From Phlebotomus papatasi (taxonomy: Eukaryota > Arthropoda > Insecta > Diptera > Psychodidae), in NCBI RefSeq assembly GCF_024763615.1, contig NC_077222.1, forward strand, positions 94,459,417-94,523,416: a stretch of DNA of 64,000 bases, given 5' to 3'. A model generated the notes under the pieces. That model was not told where the DNA came from and did no database searches. It worked only from the letters and a program-made list of their open reading frames with translations. Position numbers and translations under genes: made by a program. Shown here one piece after another: positions 47,331-59,106 of the stretch. Numbering within the stretch: position 1 is the first letter of the stretch; each line of letters begins with the position of its first letter.

Positions 47331-50300
47331 TAACAAATGTATCCCGACACGATTAATAATAATTGAAATAAAATAAGAAAAAAATTGACTTCGACTGGGT
47401 TGACAATTGTCAAATATGTCGTACACTCTACAGGGCTTTGAAAGGATATAATCAAAATCTTAAAAGGGCTAAAATTCCGAAATACCGAAAACCGAAATCC
47501 TAAGTTCTTAAAAGTGTCATAGCTACTCCTGCGATTACATACGCGCTTGCTGGAGGCAAAGGGAAAATCTCCGTATGATTTCGACCCTTTCAAGATATTG
47601 ACCATCCGGGATTTTAGCGATTGAGGTTTTGCCTTTCTGAGTTTTGGCTGCCACGGGTTTTCCAATTATGAGCTTGTACTTGAGGGACTGTCTAGCCTAC
47701 CATTTTTTCAGTTGAACAAGATACTGTATGTTGTGTCTGTACTTCTTGTAAACCTACCCCCTGGCAAGTGACCTTAGAAGTTGAAGCCACTTTCTCACAT
47801 TCACATACAGATTCGTATGCGACGTTTTCTGCACTCGTGACTTGTGACCGTTACATGATATATGTCACAATTGAGGTGTGCCTTGTACACAGGACTTTGT
47901 GCCTTGTAAAGAGGGATAAATATGCTAGATTTCCATCTAAAAAGTTTCTCGCAACTCGAAGTATAAGCTTAGTTTGGAAACAATTTATAAGTTGGCTTCA
48001 AACAGCTCCATATAAATAACAACATTTAGCCAGAAGTTAGTTACAAACGATACGTTGCTTAGTCTTTTGCAACAAATTAATACAGATACAAAAGAAAACC
48101 AGATACGAGTAGCAGAGTTACTGATTTTTATGTTCAATTTAAAATTGTATGATTTAAATATTTAAAATTATAGGGATATGGGAGCCTATCAAGACGTAGA
48201 ACTCAATCAGTTCAGTCAGTTCGGTAAACTCAAGTCGTTTGCGTCTCAAAGTTAGTGAATTGTCTATTAATTTATTGAATCTCTATCAATGTAGTCAACT
48301 TCCCAAGAACTTGCTAATCTATATTCTATGATCTTTTCAAAATCCATCTCTGGATTGCCTAATACATTCACTGGCGTCATCCTGATGCCCATTATATACC
48401 AAGGGGAGAGAGCATACGAAAAACTCAATAAAACTGATTAGTGAAATGTACAACATTTCCTCAATCACGCTTTCCCAAAGGTCGCCACTAAAACCGTTCA
48501 ATGTCTAGCACCTCTACCTGCATTGGATAAATAAAATCAATGAGGGCTTTTTCTGAAAGAGTATCACTTAAAGAACAAAATTATCTCTTCCTTCTCACCC
48601 ATCAAGTTTGAACAACTTTTTTCCTTCTTACCATAACCATTTCAAAAAAAATCCAAAAACTCAATGTTGGGGCAAATCGTAAAATTAAGTTGTTGAGAAC
48701 TTCACTTAAGTATTATCTGTTGACCTCATTGCATATTCCACCATCATCACCTCTTACCCTCTTCCCACCATGGTTCAAAAAGACATGAAAAAGGCATTTT
48801 AATGCGATAAAATTGGAGTGAGAGCAAGACATAAGATAAAAATATCAAGAAAAAGCCACATTTCAAATTTTCAAACTAATCACTCTCTTTCCCCATATAA
48901 AACTTAATTATCTCGCATTAGTTAATTTTTCAATGCAAAACTTCAACGCCCTTTTTCCAATGTGCAATTCCCAACTTGATTCCAATCATCAACTCCACCT
49001 TTACTTAAATTAGAAAATGGCGAGTTCCTTCTTTTAATCAAGGTTAATTGGTTTTTCGTTGCAAACAAATTTTACTTGTTTAATTGTTAATGAAGGTGGA
49101 AATAAAAAAAAGAGCTCTCGTTTCACAATTTAGCCACATTTTTCCTAATTGACTTGCTAAATACAAAAAAAAAGAAGTTTGGGAGGAAATGTTGCACTCT
49201 TAACTTGAATATTTTTGTTGAAGTGAGAGTTCCTCTTCACAAAGCCTTATTCTTCTAATTACCCCATCGTATAACCCATTGAGACTTGTAAGCTAAATCG
49301 AAAATCATTTAAATTGAGGTTGAAGTGAGTATTTTGTGTGGGTTTTTCTCCATTTTACCAACTTTCAGTGTGAAGGAAACAAAAAAAATATCCACATCAA
49401 GATGGTATATATAAAAACATTATAAAGAATCGATTAAAGGAGGGTTTAGTTGTGAAAGAGAGCACCTCTCTATTGAAGGAAGGAAAAATAATGAGAATGG
49501 AAAACCCACTCCTTCCTCCAACTCTTTCACCATCTTCTTCACCTCATTACATGGAAAGTATAAATCGTTAAAATCAAAGGTATGAGTATATATATAATAT
49601 ATTATTACTATTATTTTTTTTGTTTAAAGAGTATACATTAAAAAAAAGAAAAACATCAAACCTTTTGTGATGTTGTCGATGACACCCAAATATGGAAAAT
49701 CCACTTTTGGATCATTATACAATATCGTGTAATTACGTCATTAAGTGCGACATTAAATCCAATTGTAATATCAGCTGACATCGTCAAGAGATCTTGTATA
49801 CCACAATGCAAATGGGTATTGTGGAGCAACACTGTTGCTCCCTAACGAAGAATCAACTTTGCATAAAAACAATTTTTACCTTTTCGGGTGAATTTTATTC
49901 ACTTTTCACCCATTCAGAGCATTGTCGTATTCAAATGTAAGAGTCTCCTAAAGAGAGGAAAATGCGGATTTCTAAAGACATGTACTACGTGCTTCCCTCA
50001 ACAAACGCACCTAAGAAAATTTTTGCAATTTTTCAATCTGAAATTCATCTAACTCTATGCTTTGATCATGTTCGTTGGCATTTGAATAGATCCACACACT
50101 GAGAAAAATTGCATGTAAAAACTATCAACACCAATCGGGATTAAAAACGACAGATAAAATGACATTTGACAATTTGTCAAGTATTTGACAGCTGTCATCC
50201 GGGTATCGCAAATTTGAGTGTAATCCACTAGTTCAAATGTCACCCTAAAATCGATATTTAGAATATTTACTACGATATTCTAAAATTTACCAACTTGTAG

Positions 50301-50638
50301 AAATTAACTTTAGATTTTACGTACCGTAAGTGAATAAAAATTTACTATCTCCACGGAATCTAAATTTTTAAATTTGAAGGCATCTTTACAAGTTACGCTA
50401 CGTCTTGAAGTTATGACGTCACATCTTGATCAAGTATTATCTAGTAAGGCACTACCAAATATTCTAAATCTGTCTTTCTGATATATAAATAAATATATAT
50501 AATATAAATATTCTCAATCTGCATTTGTCGGCTGCATCGACAATTGTCGTATCTGCATTTCTTTTGTGCCAGCATTTCTCGCAAGAGGTGACATCTGTAT
50601 TGTAAATAGCTTGCACCAAATGCAGATAGAAAACAAAT
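47331..50638. other. Intronic sequence, first part G+C-richer
   Basis: 47331-48030 remains mixed in composition and may be further old repeats. After that it is plain A+T-rich sequence. ACACTGAGAAAA at 50096-50107 may be an element tip (see findings). TGACAGCTGTCA at about 50190 is a perfect 12-bp palindrome with an E-box core. No gene is seen. Confidence 0.4.
49823..49841. repeat. 19-nt perfect palindrome
   Basis: GGAGCAACA-C-TGTTGCTCC. It is an isolated short inverted repeat without a poly-T tail. Function unknown. Confidence 0.7.
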
Positions 50639-51476
50639 TTAGGTGAATAAGTGGTTCTCGGAATGAACTGCGAGCGGCTATCGGCAAAATTGTGTTTAAC
50701 TGGACCTATAAATCGACAGATTGGCACTGTTTTTGCTAAGAAATCTACAAATCGACACAATGAGCTCGATCACAAGTAGATTTTGATTCTCCAATAGTGT
50801 CTTGGATGAAAGGTAAATGGAACTCTATTTGCACAAAAAGTCGTTGAAGTCCGAAGAATTCAAATTCAATTTCGAATTTTCATACTAAACTTTCGAACAA
50901 GGTGAGAAAAATTTATCAAATATCACACTAAAAAGTTGGCAAAAGAGTTACTCAGTGATTATAGAGTGATTAAATACTGGGGCAAGAACAGTAAACGTCG
51001 TTGTTCAGTTTTTTTCCTCACAACAATGTGAAGACCGTCACATTTTGACACTTGAGCACTTCGAAATTCGAACAGGATGTAACTTCCGCCACCTTACGAA
51101 AGTATTAAGAAGTAAGAAAGTCTCTTTTTTGGATCTTCAAATAGATTTTCGAATTTTTCAAGATCTACTTCTGTACGGAATGAATTTAGTCAGAAATCGA
51201 CAGATCGGTACGGTTTTAGCTAAGAATCGGCAGATTCAAATGTCAGTTCGCTTTTATGAAGTATATAGTTCGTTTAAACTAGTGTAACATCATAAATTTC
51301 TTACAGACAATTCTTCTTGTACATTTTAATGCACTGCAAGCTACTCGGCAGACCGGCACGAGATCGATAAAATTCGTGCGAAATCGGCAATTTGTCACAA
51401 TTTCTACAAAAGATCGGCAGATCGGCATTCGAGTAAACCTGGACAGTGAGCGGCAGAGTTATTTACCCCTTGTCTA
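50639..51476. mobile_element. Element L, copy 1, with repeat K inserted
   Basis: The left end AGGTGAATAAGTGG...GAACTGCGAGCGG and the right end GAGCGGCAGAGTTATTTACCCC match the ends of copy 2 (54262-54464). The inside is rich in ATCGRCAGAT motifs; a direct repeat of about 75 bp is at 50690-50768 and 51178-51252. Repeat K (50771-51173) separates the two. Confidence 0.55.
50771..51173. mobile_element. Inverted-end repeat K, copy 2 (403 bp)
   Basis: Inverted partner of 13311-13712, with tips CACAAGTAGA and TCTACTTCTG. It is bounded on both sides by related ATCGACAGAT-containing segments, so it inserted into element L or between its duplicated parts. Confidence 0.8.
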
Positions 51477-54261
51477 AACCGAATTTTTGTGATGTTCATA
51501 AGAAGAAGAAGAAGAAGAGTGAATAGAGTAATACAAATACATGGAAAACGTTTGCAAATGAAAATAATGTGAATTTCGATTTTCGAATTTCGACATCGAA
51601 AAATTGTGTAGGAGCCGTAAAACTTAAAAAAAAAGAAGATTCGTTTGATTTAAGATTATCAATTCAGATTTTTAATGTTTGAACCCGATTGAGATCAGAT
51701 CAGACAACAGTATGAACACAGGAAAGAATCTACCGGATGCGATCCGTCAGTTACATCCTATAATTCTTTAAAGATCATGGGCTACCTGTGTTCCAAAAAT
51801 AAAAAAAATCTGACTAATAACTTCCTATAGTCAAAAATTGTTTTTGTTTTTTTTCGACACCGGTGTTCTACTGATCCTTAACGGGATAAATCTAATCAAG
51901 ACGTTGCTTTCTGGTTTTAACAAATTAACCTACATCACGGATATTTTCAAGCTTACATGTTCAGTTCATAACTAAACCTTCTAAATTCTGCAATTTAGTA
52001 TACTATTTAATGTTACTTTATTTAAATTTATTTATTTCGAATACTGCTTTTGAGCTAGACCTCTTGAAAGCAAAATTTTGACAGATATAGATGTTCATCA
52101 AGGAATTCTATGTTTGTGTGATAGCGGCCACTGCCGTCTTATCTTTAATTTACTTTAATTTAAATTTAAAAAAAAAACTTGCACACCATTTTCAAAATTG
52201 ATTTAGTAAAGAATTGTAAAAATCACAAACGGAATTTTCTCAGTGTTTCAACGTATGCAAAATTGGGATTATTCTAAACCTCTAATATTTAATAGTAGCT
52301 TCAGTGTTGCATTTCTCAATCTATTTTCATTATTCTCTATAAACCTCGGTTTTGCATTTCCGTGTACATTGATCTCAATCAAACAAACGTAAATTTAATA
52401 TTTTCTCCCTATTAAAATTTTACCATAGCAAAATATCGAAGATACTAGGCACAGAGATTTTCTTTCTGCATGACACAAAACCATAAAGTCAATTTGCCGT
52501 TTTCAGATATAAATTTCCTGAATATTTATCTACTACAATTTAAGCAGATGAAGCGTTTTTGTTTTGTTTTTTTTTTTTACCCTCTTCTTCTTCAGATCCC
52601 AGATGAAACATGCCAAGTCACCCAAAGAGCAGGTGAAAGACCCACTCACATCTCATTCAAAAATCGTGCATAAAATTGTCATTCAATAAGATTGAGAGAC
52701 AGAAATCAATGCAAAAAGACAATAATTTCATTATGTAATTGTTCCCATGAAGATCATGGAAAATTGCTACAGTTGCTTTCTTCTTGGACAGCCTCAAGAT
52801 ACATGCGATCTTCAGAGCGTCAGGTACTGCTTAATATGCGTAACACGAGACACCCAATTGATCGATGAAATATGCAAATTGTGCACTACTTTGTCCATTT
52901 GTGAGTAATATTGATTAAGTATTGGCGACTCTCAATTATCTTGCAAATCTCTTTTTTTTCTTGCTCTTTTCTGCAACTTTGCATTTCTTCGAAATTTCTG
53001 TTGCTCTTATTCCCCAGATGGTATCTTTCACATAAAATCTTTATCTCATCTGACGGTAAGATCGTGCGATTGAGAGGCTTGATATCGAACAAAAAAGGCA
53101 ATATACGTTTTACATCTGTGATATTCCGATTTTAGCATTACGCAAAGATTTCTATAGAGTGGTAATGTTGCAAAAAAGCCCCCCAAAAACGCAAGGTCAT
53201 GCAAGAAAAAATTAAATACTGTATACCGTTTGCGTTTACGATATTCCCTCGCCCGGATTTCAAAGTATCGTGAGAGATTTGCGTTTATGTGTGGCAATTA
53301 TCGAAAATTCGTACAATATAAAACGTTTTGCGGAGCATAAGATGATCTCTCAGACCAACAACAAAAAAAATATCTGCGAAAACAATGTAGGAAGATCATG
53401 AAGAATCCACGAAGCGAAAACATAAATAATTTGGAAATAATACATCCCAGTAAGATGATAAATGACTTTTTTTTCCCTAAAAGCAAAAGCTCCCCTTGCG
53501 AATCTCACAACAACAAAAAGCTCCCACCGAAATTAATTGATGATCTCGCAGACAAAAGAACCAGCAACTTGATCATGTTAAACCACACAATGACACACAC
53601 CGGGAGGAAGTTGAAGATTTTTATTTTTAATGGTGTATTTTTGTCATTTTCCTCACATCGAGCACAACTTTGGTAACACAAAAAAAAAGCAGAAGTTTCT
53701 TTCACAGGCAGCTGTTGATGAAAAATTTTGCGAAAGGTGGTAAGACAGACGATACAAAAAAAATTGAATATAAATTGCTCGTTGGCTCACTTTTTCTCAA
53801 ACCATGGTTGAATTACAGTGAAATATTTTTTTTTCTCTTTCATTGAAAATTGGTGGCGGAATCTTCTTCCAAGTTTCACCTCTTGGCCATTTTGGGCTTT
53901 TCATGTGTACAACATCTCACCACTCGCGCTCTTCTTTCTTTTCAGCCTTCCCCACAGTGAGTGATTTTCTCTTGCCCAGAGATCGTGGCCAAGAAGGAGC
54001 CAAAATATGCAAGAGAGGAGAACCAGTTTCTTGTAGTGTTTGCACTGTGATCCACTTCAAAGTCGCGCCTAAACACCCAGGACAGACACATATAAGATGA
54101 ATTTGAGACAAAAGACGAAGGACGAAGAAGGGCAAAATACCTCAAATTCAGGTTTTCTGCCAAAGAAGAAAAAGACACCATGGAGGAGAAAAAAAAAACA
54201 AGAAGAACCAAGAACAACCTGAAACGACTTCCCAAGAAGCATTTTCATCTCCGAAAAATCT
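51477..54261. other. Plain intronic sequence; G+C-richer patch at 53860-54240
   Basis: (AAG)n lies at about 51500-51518. 53860-54240 is locally richer in G+C, with open frames on both strands but no ATG-plus-splice combination that I can support. It could be a promoter or non-coding exon region, but this is speculative. Confidence 0.35.
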
Positions 54262-54464
54262 AATCAGAGGGTGAATAAGTACAGCCAGAGAGTGAACTGT
54301 GAGTGGAAGATCGGCGGATCGCGTTGATCGCACGATCTGTCTCCAAGATCGCGTTGATCGTGCGATCATTCTCCAAGATCATGCTGATCGTGCGATCAAT
54401 CTCCAGGATTTCGCTGATCGGCATCCGAAGTGAACCGTGAGTGGCAGACCTGTTTACCCCCTGA
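54262..54464. mobile_element. Element L, copy 2, with internal GATCG tandem repeats
   Basis: The ends CAGAGGGTGAATAAGTAC and the complement of GTTTACCCCCTG, together with GAACTGTGAGTGG / GAACCGTGAGTGGCAGA, form imperfect inverted repeats of about 40 bp. Three to four units of about 30 bp (GATCGCGTTGATCGTGCGAT, CATTCTCCAA) lie in tandem at about 54319-54420. The repeats are palindrome-rich (GATCG...CGATC). Confidence 0.65.
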
Positions 54465-54576
54465 AGCTAATAGATATCTTAAAATGGGACGTAATACAGG
54501 CTTTTGACCTAAGACTTAGCTATATGATTTAACTTCTCTAATTTATAATCTTTTTTTGGGGAAATTGTAACTGTAT

Positions 54577-54610
54577 TATGCCCTATAAACACTTACGACT
54601 TAAGTCGAGA
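54577..54610. mobile_element. Lone end of MITE family 'CCCTAGACACACTTACGACTTAAG'
   Basis: GCCCTATAAACACTTACGAC then TTAAGTCGAGA matches the tips of 14063-14251 and 22348-22478. It runs directly into a truncated copy of another MITE, which suggests a deletion or insertion junction. Confidence 0.7.
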
Positions 54611-54612
54611 CT

Positions 54613-54961
54613 AACGCTCTGAAAAATGCAACCGATTTTAGTGTAATTTTTTCCCTGTTTTCGTACACATTTCACGAGATATCTTCAAAACCACGTAGGA
54701 TGCCAATTTAGGGTTTTCGGTTGCCTCTTCGTTATTAAATTGGCTTTTATTTTGTATTAGATTTTTTTGGTAATTCATTCTACAATGACATAAAACAGCT
54801 AATAAACTCCAAAGTTTTTTCGGCTCGCTAGAAACATATGGGAAACATAGGAAATGGTCATTGAAGTATATTGCTATATATAGGTCATATTCATAACAGG
54901 AATATGGAAAAATATGAAATGTTTGAAGCCAGAGCTTGTACGAAGCCAGACAGCCTTCCCC
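54613..54961. mobile_element. MITE 'GGGGAAAGTGCGCTACC', copy 2, one end missing
   Basis: It is an inverted match to most of 35174-35662 (CTGAAAAATGCAACCGATTT, AACTCCAAAGTTTTTTCGGC). The right tip AGCCAGACAGCCTTCCCC is kept next to TA; the left end is lost at the junction with the lone end at 54577-54610. Confidence 0.8.
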
Positions 54962-56974
54962 TATTTTAAAAGTCCGGAACTTCTAAACTGGTTTGTCCGG
55001 AATTTCACATTGTCCAGAAATCCAAATTTCACCCTATAAATTTTGTGTAAGTCAAGAGGACCCTTAAACTTGATTTTATTTTATGCAAAGCAAATGTGCT
55101 ACTTGGGTAAAAACTGCATTCAAAAATCATTTCATAGTCTCTCTTCAGTAATTTGGGGGTAAAATGAGCCCTTATTTAAGTGCAAAAGGGCACTGACCCT
55201 AATTTTTTTTCAAATTGATGGTCTTTTGATTCTCACATTCTCTTTTTGCCAAACCATTTTCAATGATCAACCTGGTTGGTTGCCCAAGGATTTTAACCAC
55301 ATTTTCTTTCTATAGCGCGTGCGCCATTGCCTCACCTAATGCACCTGGCTATTTTGCAGGTCACACCGTTCTTTGGCATATTGTATGTTCCGTTCTTTTT
55401 TTCCTCCTGCCTTATAATTTCCTCTGTCCTTTTTTTTTTTTAAAGCAAAAATTGGTGCTTGGTCATGGTCCACCTAACTCCCCTAGTCCATAACCACAGA
55501 GGAGACACTGAAAGTCATCAATGTTATACATAAAACGCATCTGCGGAAGAACGCACACAATTTCCATATAAACCATAATATTTCAGAGACTTGAATGTAT
55601 GTTCCTTGAAGAATTTATGGGAATTTCATTTACAAAAAACAGGTATATATTCTTCGTGGATCAGTAAAGAATTCACAAACAGAAACAAAGTTGTAAAAGC
55701 GATTTCATGCAATTTGATGTGAAAATTTTTAGTGTAAAGGAAGTCCCATCGCGGATGAAGTTGTCTCTATTTTAGCAAATGAAATAATTTGCTATGCCTG
55801 TCATAAATGTTTATAAAGTTGTATCTGTATATTTTTTTTTATTCAGGTCATTGTCATCACCCGCTGAGATCATTCATTATCTCTTCCATGGGACAAACAC
55901 TCTCAAATAAACATAGTTGGAGTGTTCATCAGAATAGAACATCTCACTCAGTCAGAAAAATCGCAATCTTGAAAGAAACATTCGCTCCTTCTCATACCAA
56001 GATCCCCACTCGACGACATATTTAGATATCTTCCGGAGAACGTCTCAGACACAATTCACGCCATTATAGAATGTGTAATTTCATATCATTCTCTTTCTCT
56101 GCCGATTGCCGTCAATTGCATTACTAAGAAAATTATTCCAAATGACATAACAAAAAAAAAGAACCCTGCGAAGACCATAATTCCCTCCAGTGAGATCCCA
56201 ATCTTTTGCATTCTACACACTCTCAAACAATTTCAATATTTTATCATGTGAATTATTCTCCATCTGATGCCATGGCAGTCACTATGATGAAGAATATAAA
56301 TTAAATCACAAGAGACATACTCTTCCACAGTACCACATGAAATTTATTGAATAAACCCAAGAAAGTCTAACTAATATGGAGTCCCAAGAGAGCAATTGTA
56401 GAAGAAGTCCCACGTTTCGAATGCCAACAACTACCATTGCCTCTTCAATTCTCTAAAAACCAATACATTCTGGTTCTATAGCTATAGAGTAATATATGTT
56501 TTTTCGCAAGCCCCACAAGAAGAAAAGTAGAACCACAGATGATACAAAGAAATTCTTTAAGCTTTTTTCCTGCTTTTTTTCCTATGCCATATATAAAATA
56601 ATTGTTTTCTTGCAAAGTGAAAAAAAAAAGAAATAATTAAAAAAGAAGTTCAGCATCTGCCCCCTTTTGATTGAAGTCTTCATTTTTCTGCACACAAACA
56701 CACTATAAAAAGTCTAAACAATGTGAAATAAGTTAGGTATCGTCCTCAAATGTATTTTGCACTTCAAGAATGAAATTTTGATTCAGTACTCAGTACGATT
56801 TAATAGATTTCAATACCAAGATAGCAACCCTAGTTCACGAGGTGAAAACACGTGTGAACCTTGTGAACGTTTACATCGTCACTTGGATAAGTAATTGTCG
56901 TAACTTACTTGTCACCTAAATCAGAGGCGTCTTTTAAACTGTGTACGAGGTGTGTTCATACAGTAAGGTGACTA
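54962..56974. other. Plain intronic sequence
   Basis: GTCCGGAA-like motifs recur at 54982-55020. GTTCACGAGGT and ACCTTGTGAAC at about 56835-56869 form a small inverted pair. No gene is seen. Confidence 0.4.
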
Positions 56975-57113
56975 GGGTGAAAGGAACACCTAAAAACGCA
57001 GATTAATGAAAACGTTATATTACTTAGATTTTATTGGATGCATTAAATAAATTTCAACATTTTGACAAAAGTGTCAATAGCGGTCTCCTGTCGAAGAGGT
57101 GTTCCTTCGACCC
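56975..57113. mobile_element. MITE family 'GGGTCGAAGGAACACC', copy 2 (compact, 139 bp)
   Basis: Tips GGGTGAAAGGAACACCT and the complement of AGGTGTTCCTTCGACCC, flanked by TA on both sides (56973-56974, 57114-57115). It is an inverted match to 6106-6353. The TA duplication suggests the Tc1/mariner group. Confidence 0.8.
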
Positions 57114-57115
57114 TA

Positions 57116-58411
57116 CTTTGTTGTTATCGAAAACATTGATTTATAAATGCTATTACAAGCTTTCTGATATGTCCTAGAACTCTTCGGGGCGATATATTCG
57201 TTTCTTCTGTCAAATTATGCCAAAACACCAACTTTTCATTTGTTTATTAATTATAGGAACAGGAAAAAGTCCCTGGGAGGAGTTCCGATAAAATTGGTGC
57301 TTGAGTTATGATTACGGCGTTATTTTTGACAAAAAAAAACTTCGCGAACAAACAGGGATATGTGAACGAGCTTTTGGAGTAAACTTCGCAATCACACGTT
57401 TATTGCCGAAAACTTCTTAAACAAAATTTCATGGCATAAGCCCACTGATATGCCGACAACCTCAGAATCTTTAATAGAAATATGATAATTGTAACAGTAC
57501 TGACCAGAGGTGTATCTTTTGAAGCACTAAGATAAACTCCTTCCGGGTGCGTCAGGGGTATCCTTTCAGGACCGAAAAACACGAATGTTTTTTGCCAAAG
57601 CTTTCGGCGCTACAACTCGCCTTACTTAATGGTGAAAATCGAGATATATCCCTGAAATTTGTTTCTCTCAATTGCCCTAATCCTATTAAGAATGCACCTA
57701 GGAAACTTGGGATTTTACTGCTGAATTATTTCTCTGAACATCGGATTGAGTTTTCCACAAAAAACTTCATTATTGCTTCAACGTTTTCATCGGTTTTTAC
57801 GATTACCACGTTCTAGGCTATCTGTAAAAACCTGTATCACTTTTTTTTTAATTCAAAAAAGACTCCATAACTACCACGGTTAACATTTCAAACGTCAAGT
57901 ACGTTGTAGGGTTTAACTATTTACCGGAATTCAACTTTTTTCCCACAAAATTTAATACAGATTCTTTGATTCTTTTTTCCCAATATGGTGAAAAGATCTC
58001 CAATCATATCGAAATAGGACTAATATTTATATCTATGAAAAACTCAATAAAAGAGCAAGAGAACTGATCTTGCGAATCTTGCGGATCTTGCCAACAATAT
58101 TGGAGCATGTCTATCAAAATATCCAAAAAGAGAAATCAAGAATTCAACATACGTAGCTCAAGAGATCTGCAGAATTATCTTATTTTTTGAGCACATCTTA
58201 TTTTCCCTATTAAGTTACGTCAATTGCTGATCCAAACGACAATACTTCAGCACCCGTCAAGATGTAGGGATTATAACGTAATATTGAAATAGAAAACAAG
58301 AAATCAGCAGAGTTGTCAATTGTTAAATAGGTTGTAGGTTCTACATTAATATAAAATCCAGTCCAAGAACCGTTGATTCTTCAACTTGAACGTTTGCAAA
58401 ATACGATAGAT
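57116..58411. other. Plain intronic sequence
   Basis: The 89-codon plus frame at 57547-57816 lacks a clear start and domain. TTGCTGATCCAA at about 58223 is a stray match to the cluster at 9019-9282. No gene is supported. Confidence 0.4.
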
Positions 58412-58566
58412 GTGGGTGCACCCTTGCTTTTCGTAACCTTTTCTTTAATTCAAGCACTTAAAGATGGTCTAAAGGCCATAAAAGTACACAGGAATGGTTT
58501 ATAAAACTATCCTTAACAGCTAGACTTAAAGAAAAGCTTACGAAAAGCTGGGGTGCACAGTCACCC
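58412..58566. mobile_element. MITE family 'TTTAATTCAAGCACTTAA', copy 4
   Basis: Left GTGGGTGCACCCTTGCTTTT, then CTTTAATTCAAGCACTTAAA, pairs with right AAAGAAAAGCTTACGAAAAG then CTGGGGTGCACAGTCACCC. Arms are about 60 bp. A second CACCC tip at about 58580 suggests a nested partial end. Confidence 0.8.
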
Positions 58567-58840
58567 GTGTAGTACAAAGTCACCCACTACGGTACATAAT
58601 TTCAGCATTCATTTTATGATTTCAATTGAAATTTAATTGAAACAATCATATCTCAATGTGTTTCTGCTATGAGACAAATAAAACCATGATCGCGAAGTTA
58701 TCATTCCAAAGAAGTTTTCAGACTATAGGTTTAGCCTAGTTCCCAAAACCCTACAATTTCGAAACAACAAGCTATTACAATGATTTTTCAAAATCTGATA
58801 GGCCCTATATAGGATCTATAAGATACACATTAGATAAGCC

Positions 58841-59106
58841 AGGTGCTTCTCGACATTTAATTTTTCCATACGTTTTTGCATAGAAGCAGTAAAGACTATT
58901 GGCAAGTTTTTTCCTAAAGAGAATTGACTTATCAGTCTGCTATATTTCGAAATCGTGCATTAAAAGCTATCTAAAAATACATATTCCATAATGCTCGCCG
59001 AAATAATACAAGAACTACGACCAAATTTGATTAAGTCGCGGAGCAATATCTGCAAAATTTTTACAAGGAAGTGAAAAATATCTTCACTTTTTATTAGGCT
59101 TGATAG
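58841..59106. repeat. Dispersed repeat M, copy 2 (empty site)
   Basis: Inverted partner of 32662-33042, without the 108-bp hairpin element. Where copy 1 has the element after CTCCGCAACTTA, this copy reads straight through (complement CTCCGCGACTTAATCAAATT). Confidence 0.85.

Noticed and set aside
46939..47665. Overlapping minus-strand frames of 61-128 codons
   Set aside because: Several lie across SINE family B copy 2 and the rest in adjoining repeat-like DNA; frames disagree and none has a domain.
53843..54235. Overlapping frames on both strands in a G+C-richer patch
   Set aside because: Open frames on both strands simply reflect fewer A+T-rich stop codons. No consistent start, splice pair or domain is seen.
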